Origin: Albula goreensis
Taxonomy: Eukaryota; Chordata; Actinopteri; Albuliformes; Albulidae
NCBI GenBank assembly: GCA_022829145.1
Contig: CM040753.1
Coordinates: forward strand, 2,096,649-2,160,648
Reading direction: 5' to 3'
DNA: 64,000 bases
Shown here: in pieces, positions 1 to 62,417 of the stretch
How positions within the stretch are numbered: the first letter of the stretch is position 1
How the letters are laid out: every line of letters begins with the position of its first letter
Translations under genes and position numbers: made by a program
The notes under the pieces: generated by a model
What the model was told of the DNA's origin: nothing
The model's database searches: none
The model's input: only the letters and a program-made list of their open reading frames with translations

Positions 1-1810
1 TCAGCCTCAGTACCCAGAATGCTCTCTTTGGCAATGCAATTCAAAACTCCAAACTTCATTTGTATATCACATTTAATACAGAATTTGCCAAACATTGGAC
101 TTACCACAGGGTAAAACACTGAACATAGATCATAGAAATGTAACTTGATTGGTCAAGAAGTTTCCAAAGGTCGTAAATTAGAATGGTGTGATTTGTTGCC
201 ATTCGGCCCAGCCTCCCTACCCCAGATTCTTTTTGTGGGTGAATATCATTTTACATATTATGTAAAATTTCCGTTCATTAAATTATGAACTCAAGAGCAG
301 TGTGCTGTATAATGGTTGAGTTGAATATCCCCCCTTTCAGGGAAAGATGGAAATTGAGTCTGAGGCCCTCAACTCAAGCTCATCCTGACATTGATAACCT
401 TGAAGAGGTTGACCAAACAAGTTGCGACAGAAAATGACCTAGCTGCACAATCACAAAATGCCTAAATATTAGCAACAAACACAAGCTGATTAGGCTGCCC
501 AAGCGGTGCTTCAGAGTGCCTGTGAGTGGTCCTCGTTTGTTTTGGAATGGCCCCATGTCGATTTATGACTTTTAAGATATCTGCTCGCTACTCATATGTA
601 AATTTACTTTTAAAAAACTAAAAACAAAATAAAGATGTCTAAAGAACTTTAGACGACTCAGTTTCACTGTGTTATTGTTTTTTTATTTTGCTCGGCGCAG
701 CTCAAACTGATCCTACATAGCACTAGATCCAGATTCCGTTGTTCCAGAAAACATGTAACATTGCAGAACACTTCATTCACAAGTTAACTGCACATTCACA
801 CACATACAGCTCACCAAAACCCGCACTGTGTGTAATATAACAGACCAGCAGACAATGGCAGGTTTGTAGCAAGCATATATGAGTTAAAGTTTTGTATACT
901 GCCCATGTAAATAAAGGCAGTTTTCCCAGGACTAATTTGTGTGTGCACTATTTATGAGTGTTTGTGTGTGTGAGAGAGTTTCTCTCTCTTTCTCTCTCTG
1001 CGGCATGTCTGTGGTAGTAGCTGGACAGGAGAGTTGATGCCGTATGTGAAAATCACACTATGAGTTCTCTTAAGTGTTCCAAAATTACAGTCGACATATC
1101 CAGTGAAAAATGGCCTCCACGGTCTCATGATCCCGCAAAGTTGTTTGCCCTTCTAGAAAGAGTGGGAAGTTGAAATTAATGCACTGCAAAAAAAGTAAAT
1201 TAGCATATATAAATACAAATAATGAAAGTCAACCAAAAAAAATAAGATTAACCTGGTTGTTGCCGCTCTCTTATATAATAGAGACAATTTTATTCTAACC
1301 AGTGACATTGTGGGGAATGTATGAATCAGAAGAAATTTTGTAATGAGACTTTTTGAAAAATGTTTGTTGTTGTTGTGTGGGATCACTTGCTTCCCTGCCT
1401 TTCTGAAAGCTGATTATGAAGTAGGAATAACAGGAATAACAGCGAAGCCTCTTCTCACTGTCATAGATATGTAATAAACAAAGAGTTACAGTTTACCACA
1501 GACGGTCAGTTTAATACTGACCACTGATTCACCTGTCCACATAATCAATTTAATGGCACATAAAGGAACAGTGGAACAGAGGTAGGGGAGAAAAATACAT
1601 ATTCTGTGTTATCCCAGGCCAGGACAGTGAAGTTTTAAGATATACTGTATTATTGATGCTTAATAACACATTTATAGCTGTCTCTGTCTTCCTTTACAAA
1701 TATGTTATAAGCGCTTTGCCCAATGTTATTCCATATTTGTAAATGTGATATTTAAAAGAGGATATCCTGCATGATCACCGCAGCGTCATGACAGGAACAG
1801 GGCAAACTAC

Positions 1811-1824
1811 CCTCTCTCGCTCTC

Positions 1825-1906
<82 letters not shown>

Positions 1907-1910
1907 CTCT
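1811..1910. repeat. (CT)n microsatellite
   Basis: About 100 bp of nearly pure CT dinucleotides with a few GT/CG interruptions, in the zmynd11 intron. Confidence 0.95.
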
Positions 1911-3483
1911 GTTTAACTGGCTTTAAACATGGCCCAGGCAATGCTGCGGCAGTCTGAGAGCTGTCGTCATCCACTTGTGGCTTGTAACGGAGCAGAGAAA
2001 AATAAATAAATACCGCTAAGCCACTGGGAAACTGGTTTGAGTTCTGGCATCAGTACAAATGGGCAAGCAGAGTGAAAACAGAGCTCAGATGTTTGTTGTT
2101 TTTTTTTTTTTTGGAGGGCGGGCAGGGGGCAGGGCAGAATCCAAAGCTTTGTGTTTTTTTGTTTCGTTTTTTTTTAACGGGCAGGCGTAACAACGTGGCT
2201 GTTCAAAATCGGCTGTGTGTGCGGCAGCTTACAGAAAGGTTTGATTGTAATTGCTTTGGATTTTTTCCCCTCTCTCTCACTCGCTCTCTCTCTCTCTCAT
2301 TCCGAGAACTCAGCTGCACACTCTTTGTCTTTTGTTTTATTGTTTTTGACCGGAAGAGGGTAGAGTAGGCGCGCCAAAGAAGAAAAAGAAAGGAGGGGGA
2401 AAAGGAGTAATGGCCTGCATTGTGCAAGGAGAGGAGTGGCTGTTTACTCAGGCACGGGTACAGCAGAGCCCGAGCAAACCGCCCCCACCCTGGGGCTAGT
2501 TTTCACACCGCTCCACAGGCTAAAGTCCTGTATTATGTACCTCACCGACCAGGGTCTCTCGTGCTTGATTGTGGTTCCCATACCGGTTCCCAGCGCTGTC
2601 TGAACATGACATCGGGTAGTTACAGTTTGCCTCTGTCCTGTGAGGCGCAATCCACAAGAAGCTGTGATAGAGAGACGGTTTCTTTTTAGATGGCTGTCTA
2701 GCTTTTCGAAACACTTCAACTCAAACCATATTTGAGGCGGTGAGTCCTTACACAGTGTAAGGCTTCAGGCATACAATGTCATTAGTTGTCAGTTCGTTGT
2801 TACTTTTTGAAATAGATTTTTCTGTAGTAATTTATTTTGACTTATCAGTGTTTACCACCCTACTTATTTGTGCTTACATAACATAATATTCTACATGTCA
2901 ATCATCCTGGAAATTTCTGGCACAACTTAAGAGACGTAAACTGTTCTTTCAAGGTTTTTGCACTTTTATTAATATTAATTGCTTAGCTATGTATGACTGT
3001 TTGTCTTTCACTCACACACACACAAATGACACAAATTCGCTTTTCACATAAACTGCTTGGGTTTTGCGATATGCCTGGAAAATCCCTCTGCCTACGCCAG
3101 TCATGACCATGCAGACGGTGGGTGACTGGGGTCGTCTGTGGCCTTTGATTGGCAGCGCATTCAGGGAGCAGGTGCTTCTCAGAGCATGATTTGCAGGAGC
3201 CAGAGCAGAGAGGCATTAACACAGGAGCGTGTGTTAGAGCAGGCCTTGCGCACACTGGATCACATATCCTGTCATTAGATTATTTTCATCTCAACGCCAT
3301 GGAAGGGTGTGGGGGAATCGCATTTTGTGGAGGGATATCACTGAAGAGAGCAGCTTTGACTGCAAGTGGAACGACAGAGTTACTCTGTGTCTCTGTGTGG
3401 TTTAAGCACTATATATAGCTTTGATCAGGTTCTTATAGCAAAACCTGATAAAATGACCATGGGCTTCAGTAGTGACACATGGT

Positions 3484-3532
3484 GCACACACACACATACA
3501 CACACTCACACACACACACACACACACACACA
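3484..3532. repeat. (CA)n microsatellite
   Basis: About 49 bp of CA dinucleotides with a few TA/CT interruptions, about 120 bp before the PHD exon. Confidence 0.9.
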
Positions 3533-3649
3533 GCAGCCTGGGGGATGCTGTTTGAGTGTTTGCCTGTATAAGGGCTGTAGAAACAGGGATTCATTCGGCG
3601 GGGGGGTGGTCAGAGGGGGGTGAGAATTCCTCTGCTTTGTGTCTGGCAG

Positions 3650-13311
<9,662 letters not shown>

Positions 13312-13447
13312 AGGCCCCGCCCCGGCCCCACCCTGCCCCGCCCCCACCCTGCCCCGCCCTCGCCCTGCCCCTCCCCCACCCTGCCCCGCCCTCGCCCTGC
13401 CCCGCCCCCACCCTGCCCTCGCCCTGCCACGCTGTGCCCCTCCCCCC
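13312..13447. repeat. C-rich tandem repeat just after the stop codon
   Basis: CCCCGCCC/CCACCCTGCC-type units; the complementary strand is G-run rich and G-quadruplex-prone. Confidence 0.88.
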
Positions 13448-14879
13448 CATGTTGGAACAACTCTGTGAACACGCACTGTTTCCGTTCTCAGATCTGTCTG
13501 CGCCTGATCCCTCTGCTCCCTCTCTCTCCCTGTCTGTTTCTCAGCTCTCTATCTCTCTCTATCTCTCTCCTTTCTTCCTGTCTCCAGTCTCTGTGTCTTT
13601 TACCATTTCAGTCCATTTAAAGAAGAAAAAAGTTGCAGTGAGAACTTGATGTGGGCGTGGCTGGAACACGGTTTTTTTGTTTGTTTGTTCGTTTTTCATT
13701 TTATTGAAGTGATGATTTTTACCTGTGTTGACAAAAGTGTTATTTAAGTTTGTAGCTAGAGGATAGCATTAACAAAAAAAAATCTTATTTTCTGAATTTT
13801 TTAATCCCTTTTATTATTGTAAGCGGAAAACAGTACTGGTCTACTTAAATTCTGATTTTAAAATGATATTTTTATTGGATGAATGGAATCACATTGAAAA
13901 TATGAAAATGTATACACATACACACACATCACACAGACACACAAGCGCGCACACACACACACACACACACACAGGTTTAAAGATGACACATAAAGATAAA
14001 TCCTTACTGCTTTAGAAGCAGCAGTGATGTGTGTGGGTATGGTGAGGGATGAGATTGTCTGCGTGTTTCTCTGAGATTTTCACGCCCAGCGTGCGCAGAT
14101 CTTGCCATTATCGATTTTGTGAGCAGGGTCATGATGACAGGCAGAGAGCCTGCCAACAAACGATAAATAACCATTTTATAATGCACATTTGCTTTTGTTT
14201 GAGATATACTGTACTTGAGGTTGGAGTATGTGTGGAATGGAAGGGGAGGGGCTCGCTCCCCCGGCAGATGCTGTTCCATGGATCATTGGGGTTTTTGCTG
14301 AGCTGGATCTTGGAGGGGTTTAAATATTTGAGCTTCTCTTAATTTTCACAATTTGCACATTGATTCACTCCCGAATCCCCAAAAACTGCCAAAATACTAC
14401 GTTTCCGAAGAGAAATACTAAGCAGTGATTTTTCTGGCTGCTGAGGGTGGGGGGGTGGGGTGGTTCGTGTCATCGTTACTGTGATAGTTACCGTGTGACG
14501 TCCTGGGATTTGGGGCGATTTGGGGATCTGAATTCTGAATAATTTCCGTACTGCTTCTCTCGTAGCGTAGTGAGACAGTGCCTGTTCTCTGTGCACCATC
14601 CCTGTGCGTAGCATGGCGAACGCCGGTTCAGCATCACACCACGGTACGCTCAGGAGAGCTCCTCGTTTGGAAAGAAGGCATGTTTGAATGGATCGTTTTT
14701 TGCGGTGGCTTTCTGTTTCAAAGCTTCTTTACTCCTCTCTCTCTGTTTTTTGAAGGAATACAGCAGCAGTGACATTGCTTGTTTTATTTCTCAGTAAGTG
14801 GTCTCAAGGGTCTGGCCCTCAAACGTGGACACAAAAACCAGAGCTGGGTTTAGGGCTCTGGTTTCCGGGCTGCAGGTTC

Positions 14880-15310
14880 TGGGCGCTCTGCTCTGTGTTC
14901 TGGGTTCAGGGCTCTGTGTTCTGGGTTCTGCGTTCAGGGCTCTGTGTTCTGGGTTCAGGGCTCTAGGTTCTGCGTTCAGGGCTCTGTGTTCTGGGTTCTG
15001 CATTCAGGGCTCTGTGTTCTGGGTTCAGGGCTCTAGGTTCTGGGTTCAGGGCTCTGTGTTCTGGGTTCAGGGCTCTAGGTTCTGGGTTCAGGGCTCTGTG
15101 TTCTGGGTTCAGGGCTCTAGGTTCTGGGTTCAGGGCTCTAGGTTCTGGGTTCAGGGCTCTGTGTTCTGGGTTCAGGGCTCTAGGTTCTGCATTCAGGGCT
15201 CTGTGTTCTGGGTTCAGGGCTCTGTGTTCTGGGTTCAGGGCTCTAGGTTCTGCATTCAGGGCTCTGTGTTCTGGGTTCAGGGCTTTGGGTTCTGGGCTTT
15301 GGGTTTTGGG
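14880..15310. repeat. 21-bp minisatellite in the zmynd11 3'UTR
   Basis: About 20 copies of GTTCTGGGTTCAGGGCTCT plus two bases (GT or AG). The 21-bp period leaves open frames on both strands, but they carry no independent coding evidence. Confidence 0.95.
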
Positions 15311-15445
15311 TTCAGGTTCCGTACAGCACACTCCCTCCCAGTAAATACAGAGGTAGCCATTTTGAGCAGGCTCTTCTTCACACTCTTCTCACTCGCTTTG
15401 AGCTTGACCCTTTCATTTTTCACATCACTTTTTGCACTACATGTA

Positions 15446-15460
15446 AATAAACATAATAAA
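15446..15460 (+). terminator. Candidate proximal poly(A) signals
   Basis: Two AATAAA hexamers, at 15446-15451 and 15455-15460. Confidence 0.4.
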
Positions 15461-16246
15461 CATTTGTTCCATTATATATATATATATATATATTTTTTTT
15501 TTTGCAACATCAAGTCAGTATCAGTACCAAGCAGTGATTTCACTGTTCCTGTCTTATCGTGAATGCAATGTGTAAATGCTTATTTTCTTTATTTTAATTA
15601 AATTCTATATTAATACGTGGACTGGAACACATGGAGAGTATGTTGTTGACCTTGGGGTTTTGATTGTGGCGCTTGGAAAAATGTCAGTGTGAAAACACTA
15701 CTTGTCTTCTGAATGGGCAGCAGAACCTGTAAATTCCTGAATATACAACACCACATGTTTCATATTAGCCCATCCCTGGTTAAATATGTATGTGATATTT
15801 TCTGAAGTGGAAACATTTCTGTTGTATTATCATTCCAGTCTGTACTACATTACTGGTGACTGCATGAAAGTGAATTGAAAGATGTGTATGGGCATGTGTG
15901 TTTGCGTGTGTGTACACACACACACACGTGTGAGAGTGTTTATTATGATTCTGCCCCCCATGTGTTTTATCGACATTGCACTTATTGAAATGATGCAATA
16001 TGAAAATTATTTTTAACAAATTGCCAGAAGGTCATATGACATTTTGTTTTTTTTTAAGCTTAACTGATGGGAAAAGATGGTAGAGACAGAAGTGATTCTG
16101 AGTGGAGGAAATGTATCCTGTTGGTGGCGCTGTAGGCTGTGCATATGTACATTATAACTGTGGCTTTCAGTTTTCTACGCTCTTCCATTTTTTAAAGATG
16201 CTTTAGCTAGCATTATATAAAGATATTCTATGTGCTAACATGGAAC

Positions 16247-16252
16247 AATAAA
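16247..16252 (+). terminator. Candidate distal zmynd11 poly(A) signal
   Basis: AATAAA followed by a GT/T-rich stretch (CTCTTGGTTTTCAG and the TTGA array); the last strong + strand signal in this block. Confidence 0.45.
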
Positions 16253-16288
16253 TGTAACTTCAACAAACACCTCTTGGTTTTCAGTAAG

Positions 16289-16291
16289 CGT

Positions 16292-16322
<31 letters not shown>

Positions 16323-16331
16323 ATTGATTGA
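16289..16331. repeat. (TTGA)n microsatellite
   Basis: About ten TTGA units. Confidence 0.93.
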
Positions 16332-18393
16332 GGCCAAGGTGTATTTGATGTTTCCTGGGAGTTCATGTGAATGGCTTGAAAAACACACAATGTAACTTAT
16401 GAGGTTAAATATAAGAATATAAGATGCTGATGAGATAAGCGCTGGCTTAGAGTTGTGCATTTTTTAGAAAGTATTATGTTTCATCTTGACACATAATTGA
16501 GTTTTTTGGTCCTTGAAATTAATAATAGCATGTTACTGAAGTCTTCCAAATATAGGCACAAAGGGTCTATTGGATTACCAAAATCAAATATACAGCAAGA
16601 AAATTAAACACAACATTTACAACAAAATGAGTAACTTATTTAAAAATAAAGCAGCAATTGTGAAACAGTTCAAATTATTAAAATCCTTTAAATTGTACTT
16701 TGACATCACCCTCAGTACAGAACTTCTGCCAGGACCAGAAATGGTTCAGAATACTATTACTGCATTTGGGGGAATCATAAATAGTTTCTGATGTCTGTCT
16801 TTTGTTTGTTTCATTACTACATGATTACCATTCAGGGATATGACCGATGTATTTGTAGTGGTTTTGCTAAGGCCCTGACAGTCTGGATTAATGCACACTA
16901 ACACCGTTTATGGTGCACAGTCATCATCTTACATCCAAACGGTAATCCATCTGGAACGTCCTCCAACATTCCGGAAAAGTTCCAAGAATGCTGTAGAGCA
17001 TTCTTCGTCCGTTCCTGACTTTAAAAAAAGTCATTGACTACCAGTCATAAACCTGCTAGCCAACTGTGAGACTCGTCATTGATGAAATTTTGCTTTAATC
17101 AATTAAAAGTTTGTTTTTGGTATGACTTCCATCATGTGTGATTTTTCTGGACTCCAGTCAGAACTGCTGTGGATGTTTTTTTTTTTCCTCCATGTGACAC
17201 AAGGTATTGCAGCACAAGTGAATTTGTATGAGTTTTTACACAGCACATCTGCAAGCCAAACAGGCTCCTATGAAATTTTCTCATTTTTAAATACTTTAAT
17301 TGTGTACAAAAACAGAATTTTCAAACACACCTGAACCATACAAAATGTTTTTTTTTTTTTTTTTTTTTCAGAAACCAACAATATTTACAGACTCCATGCA
17401 GACACTCTCACAAGAGGTCTATAATTTCCACCTAAGAGACGGAAATTACGTCATAGAAATTTTTCAAAATTATGTGCACGGTCTCTCTTCTTTAAAAAGG
17501 AAAATCTTTCTTTTATTTGGGAATGACATCATCATCAAAGCTTCCAAACACAGACTGTAAGACTTTTTTCTCTTAAAAAAAAAAAAAAAAAAAAAAACAA
17601 AACCAAAAAAAAAAATCATCACCAAAACACCTTGTAAACCAGATCCCATAAATGAGCAGGGTAATATAAAAAGGACCAACTGAAACTTCCACAATACAGG
17701 TGCATTATTGTATATCCGCCTGGCCGGACCGAATCCACTTCACACTGTTCAGGTTCTACACTCCCCTGTTCACACAGACATTAGAGCTCCATTTTTCCTC
17801 ATTGTAAGAAACGCAAAAGGACATGCAGTGTTCCATATGAAAACGTGAAAACGTCTGTGACCTGTGAGTTCCGCCGATGGTTCCAATGCTTCTGGAGTCT
17901 CGGGTGTGTCTGAGAACGTTAATCAGCTGGGAGGGGATTTCGATGCGTGGGTTTTAGCTCGGGGGCGCTCTCGTAACCCTGGCACTAGTTCTCTTAGCGA
18001 TGCCGGCATGCCTGTGGCTTCTGTCGAAATTTTCCTGATCTCACGTTTTGGCTGCATCCTGTGAGTTAACAGATGTATTGTGTTGACTGCGACATCTTCC
18101 TCATGGAGGTTTGGAGCCTCTGGATTTCTGCTAAGAACGTTAGCACGTTAGCACACTTTTGGCCTGTTTCTCTGCACGGTCTTAAGAGCAAAATGAATAA
18201 GCAGATTCCCCTTAATGCACCCCAGACATGTGCTGCAATCCTGATGCCAAAACTCAAAGCAGAAAATAAAACTATTAGCAGCAGGAAGGGAAAATGTGCA
18301 TTAAAAATGCAACTGACTTCGTACGGTACATAGTATTTTTCCATTGCTTTTCTTTCTCCCTTAGAGGGATATGTTCTCATGCCTTGTGTGTAT
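16332..18393. other. Region between the convergent genes
   Basis: AT-rich sequence with T and A homopolymers (17347-17369, 17575-17597). No gene is recognised. It may contain the distal end of the dip2c 3'UTR. Confidence 0.5.
17512..17517 (-). terminator. Candidate dip2c poly(A) signal
   Basis: AATAAA on the minus strand (TTTATT on +), about 3.5 kb after the dip2c stop. A second one lies at 18698-18703. I cannot choose between them from sequence alone. Confidence 0.35.
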
Positions 18394-18478
18394 GTTAGGG
18401 TTAGGTTTTGGGTGGGTGGGGGGGGGGTTAGGGTTAGGGCTGGAGAGGGGAGAGTCAAGGTTAGGGTTGGGGGGGTGG
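18394..18478. repeat. Telomere-like (TTAGGG) short array
   Basis: Several TTAGGG/TTAGGTT units with long G runs (GTTAGGGTTAGG twice). Confidence 0.75.
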
Positions 18479-21022
18479 GGGTTTGAGTTAAAATATTATT
18501 TAAATGCTTAAAATGTTATTAGTTTCCGTTAGATATGCAGTCATTGCTCATATATATTCACTATTTTTCTATCCTGTTGATAGCGCTGAAGGACTATCCT
18601 GGAGGCGCGGTCTTGTACGGTGTGCTGGGTTCATTTACATGTTTATATGTTGTAGTTATTGTTTAAGGAGCAGCTGAGCTAGCAGGTTAGCAGAATCTTT
18701 ATTTGGACCATGCTGATTCTCCTCAGTTAATCTGGTATTTGTATTTTAGCTGCACTGTGGCTTTTGATAACTGACAACAGCTCTGTGCTGTCATTTAGGT
18801 AGCTCTGTGATATCTTTTCAGTGTCATTGTGCACTGAAATGAATTCTGCCTGCGTTGTATGCAGAAAATAACTATCGATGCTCTGTAAGTAACTGTAAGG
18901 GTATTTTCAATTTACATACAGGCTACCAATACTATAGCTCATCTATTCAGCCTTCCATATGGTTCGACAACACTAAGCAATATTTAAAAACGGGGAAAAG
19001 GCTCAGGTAGGGTGCATACCAAATATGAAATTACAGAACGCAAAATTAAAAGCATAGATGAGTGCAAAGTCAAACACACTTCCTTACTGTTCCTGTCGTG
19101 GGACATTTATGTTTTAATTAACGATCGCCTCCTCAAGGAGCGCTGCTATCGTGTTAACACCGAGGGCCAGATGCATCAAAGCCATTAGCACGTTGTTTTA
19201 GCACATGCAATTTCAGTGACATGATCCGTGATTGGAGCAAACAAACAACCTTAACCAATCACGTGCTTTCTTGGTCTGTTGCACCAGGAACACAGTTTTG
19301 CACGTACCAAATGCCTTTTTTAAATCAGACCCCAAATCGGCTGCCTGCCGGCCCCAAAATGTTTCGTGTTAAAGTGAGAAGGCAGATGTAATGAATGACA
19401 ACAAAAAGGTTACTGATATCTTGCACTTGTGTGACAATTTGTCAGTGATATTATACTGAAAACGTTTTGAAAACAAAGTGTTCTAAGAGCCCCAGTGCAG
19501 ACTGAATGCAATTTTTCCCAGAATAAAGTTTCGTATTTTTCTTTCTTGTTTAGTTTGTCATCCCCTCCAGCTCGCATGTCTGTTCCGTCAGTGGATTTTA
19601 CATTTCGGAAACCTTGAGAATCTTCCACAGTGTGACTCCACTTAAATGCACTTAACCTTCATTTTTCTACAACAGACACCATGCATGTAAGATGTACTGC
19701 ATTTCTAAAATGTTTCATTGGTGAATCCTAGGTCTTTTTTATATATATATCTATATATTTATATATTTATAGTTTTTTTATAAACTTGTAGTGTTCCTAT
19801 GCACCCAAGATAATTACAATATTTTATATTAGCAAATATTTAAAGAGTAAAACATTCGCAAATGCCTTCTCTTATATATTTCTGAATAAAATGGAATAAA
19901 TTAAAAACAAAAAAAGCATTTGTACATAATTACATGGCGTGAAGAATTAGACGCAGAATTACACTTCCTTTCTTAGCTCTGCGATACTGAGCACGTGAGG
20001 ACTGAGGAGGCGTCCTGGAGCTTCGCTTTCTCACACTCATCAGGACTGCTTTCCTCAGTCTTCCTACTGAGCGGTGACAGCTAACAGCCAATCAGACAGC
20101 CAAAAATTAAGTGTGGTTAAAAATGCAACAAACATCGAAACAAACAGATAAAAAAAAAAGAATTAAAAACAAGCATCGTCAACCCCCATTTAGGGGAGGA
20201 GCTATAAATGGGTTTCAATGATTTCAACCAATCAAAGTGGTTTTTCTGTAGAAGGGAAAGAGATTTGATTGGTTGAGGTCTGTTACCATTACCGTTATCT
20301 GGCAGACCCAAAGACAACATGGTTAGTTAAGCCCATTTTTCTGCTCCAGTATCTCGTACCTTTACGGACGTACGGTAACTGATATGTCCTGTACTCATGA
20401 CATACCTACATTTGTAATGATTTAAAATCCAACAGAAAGAAGCACAGTAAACAATGTAAAGTACGATTTGCCACAGTATGTAAATATAAAAAAAAAACAC
20501 CCTTTCCTCTTCGCGGGTGGATTATACAAAAAAAAACAAAAACAAAAAACAAAGAGCAACTTCAGCACACGTAAAGGATGAAAATATAGAATCACACTCA
20601 TTTTAAAAGCCAGTAAAGTGGGTGTTTGAGTGAGCTCCAGCCAGGCCTATGCAGGGGGCGCAGTCAGCGGCCGGCTTGCTGTGTCCTCAGGATAAAATCC
20701 TCCGGCAAAAGTAAACTTTCCTTGCCAAATCTGAAGCAGTTCCAAATATAGAACTGACTCACATACAAACACACACGCGCACGCACACACAAACACACAC
20801 ACAGCCACACACAAACACCTTTTCACTCAGTGTTCTTACTCACTCTTCTTCCTTTTCATTCCGTTTTTTTTTGTTTTGTTTTTGTTTCATTTTCCGTGGG
20901 CAACTGGTGTTTTGGACAGAAGGTGTTATTTGCTCTACATACACACAGTACAGTGCAGTGCGGTCCTTTGATAGGCCGATTCAAGGAGGGGGCAGGACTT
21001 GCGGGCGGGGCTGTGGGCGGAG
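18479..21022 (-). other. dip2c: dip2c 3'UTR (probable)
   Basis: Non-coding sequence directly downstream of the dip2c stop on the minus strand. AT-rich, with a (CA)n stretch near 20760-20820. No minus-strand AATAAA occurs between 18703 and the stop, so the transcript probably crosses this stretch. Confidence 0.5.
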
Positions 21023-60768
<39,746 letters not shown>

Positions 60769-60935
60769 CTGAGGTCACACACACAGACACACGCATTACC
60801 GATCTCTTACACAGCACACCCATCTGTCTGTCATAGATGGAATGAGGATCCAAATGCTTTCATGGAAAACAAACAGCCCGAGAGAGCTGCATTTAGAGGA
60901 AGAGCACTCAGAAGAAAAACAGGAAATTACAGAAA

Positions 60936-61448
60936 AGAAGAGGACAGAAGACACTCAATTACTGACTAAGGAAAAGAATAAAACCATCTCCACCGTGACA
61001 ATGTGTTCATGGATTTTTTCTGAATGGAAACGAGCCTTTCTGGCTAACTCCGGCACATTCACGGAAATGTTCCATAAAAAAACCACGTGATGTCCTTGTA
61101 AAATCCAAAAATTACAATGATGATGGTGTGATTTGCAATGTTCCCTTGATGAAATATGTAAGTGAAGGAAATTATGGAAATGGACCACACTCAAGAAGAG
61201 GACAGAAGACACTCATTTACTGACTAAGGAAGAGAATTTATTCGGTAAATAACCTGATAATAACTAATAACTAATAACCCTGAACTTCATCATGATAATG
61301 TGTTCATGGTTTTTAAATGAAAATGGGTCTTTATGGCTAACTCCGGCACATTCACAGAAATGTTCATTAACATGCACTGTCCTTGTCAAATAAAAAAATA
61401 AAATAATATTGGTGTGTTTCTAATATTCCCTTGATGAAATATGTAATC
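60936..61448. repeat. Two-copy tandem duplication, about 260 bp
   Basis: Shared blocks: AGAGGACAGAAGACACTCA, GGCTAACTCCGGCACATTCA and TTCCCTTGATGAAATATGTA, in the same order in both copies. Confidence 0.9.
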
Positions 61449-62091
61449 TGATTGGTCAGTCAGCTCCACAGTCATGTGACACATGGAGCCTCAGCTTTGA
61501 GTGACAGCTGCTCGTGATTGGACAGCCTCCCACTGTCTGATCTTGGTGGAGGTCCTTGTAGCGATAAATCCCTGGCTTGTGATTCGCAGATGCTTCTTAG
61601 AGCAACAGGCGGACGTGCGTGGTGTTGGACCAGCTACATCAACATGTCTAACCCCACAGCACACACGGAAAAGGCGGGAAAAAAAGCCCTCTATGAGCTT
61701 TCCTCACAAACTCAGAGTACAGTCCGGAAAAACGTGACTGAGGAGGAAAGAGAGAAATAAATCACTCCACACTGGATTTCAGCACTGCAAACCTGACCAC
61801 ACCTCACCTCCTCTTACCATATATACCACAGCGGGACAGCCGGGTCCTGACTGAGAGCTGAAAAGATTTCAGATGCTGATGAGAGCTTTCAAAACCATCG
61901 ACTCAACCCAAGAAAATCGATAAATCCTCCCGAGCGAGCAGGAAAGAAGCATCTCATCTGATCTGTGTTTCCTACCGCAGGGATTTCACATATTTCCACC
62001 ACGACAGACCGTGCCGCGATGCTGCACTACAGAATTACGGGCAAAATTTTCACTTTAATTGTCCATGCAGCATGAGTTTCCCAAGCGTCTG

Positions 62092-62417
62092 AATACACAG
62101 GAAAGAGTATGGATGAGTACGGTAAAAACAGAAGGCCCACTGTCTAAATCTGAGGAAATACACAGGAAAGAGTATGGATGAGTACGGTAAACACAGAACG
62201 CCCACTGTCTAAATCTGAGGAAATACACAGGAAAGAGTATGGATGAGTACGGTAAAAACAGAACGCCCACTGTCTAAATCTGAGGAAATACACAGGAAAG
62301 AGTATGGATGAGTACGGTAAAACAGAACGCCCACTGTCTAAATCTGAGGAAATACACAGGAAAGAGTATGGATGAGTATGGTAAAAACAGAACGCCCACT
62401 GTCTAAATCTGAGGAAA
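62092..62417. repeat. 65-bp minisatellite, five copies
   Basis: Units of GAGGAAATACACAGGAAAGA then GTATGGATGAGTACGGTAAA and AACAGAACGCCCACTGTCTA. Confidence 0.96.

Larger units (their letters stand above)
1..3649 (+). other. zmynd11 intron (5' part of gene off-window)
   Basis: No exon is recognisable here: the residues preceding the PHD exon in the family (ending G-Y-W-L-P-G-D-E-I) are not encoded in any frame that I can find. The stretch holds a (CT)n tract, short T runs near 2100 and 2160, a GC-richer patch around 2340-2500 and a (CA)n tract near 3484-3532. The GC-rich patch could be an internal regulatory element, but nothing decisive is visible. Confidence 0.6.
13312..16270 (+). other. 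zmynd11: zmynd11 3'UTR (probable)
   Basis: Non-coding sequence after the stop. It holds a C-rich run, (CA)n near 13920-13970, a 21-bp minisatellite, a short (TA)n at 15474-15492, and poly(A) signals at 15446-15460 and 16247. The end point is an inference from the last good signal. Confidence 0.5.

Noticed and set aside
2072..2719. ORFs around a GC-richer patch, considered as an alternative zmynd11 first exon
   Set aside because: No fit to the known N-terminal residues and no convincing donor linked to the PHD exon phase.
14798..15562. 254-codon + strand frame with repeating F-W-V-Q-G-S, and a minus frame of 122 codons
   Set aside because: Produced by the 21-bp minisatellite in the zmynd11 3'UTR; both strands are open, as expected of a repeat with period 21.
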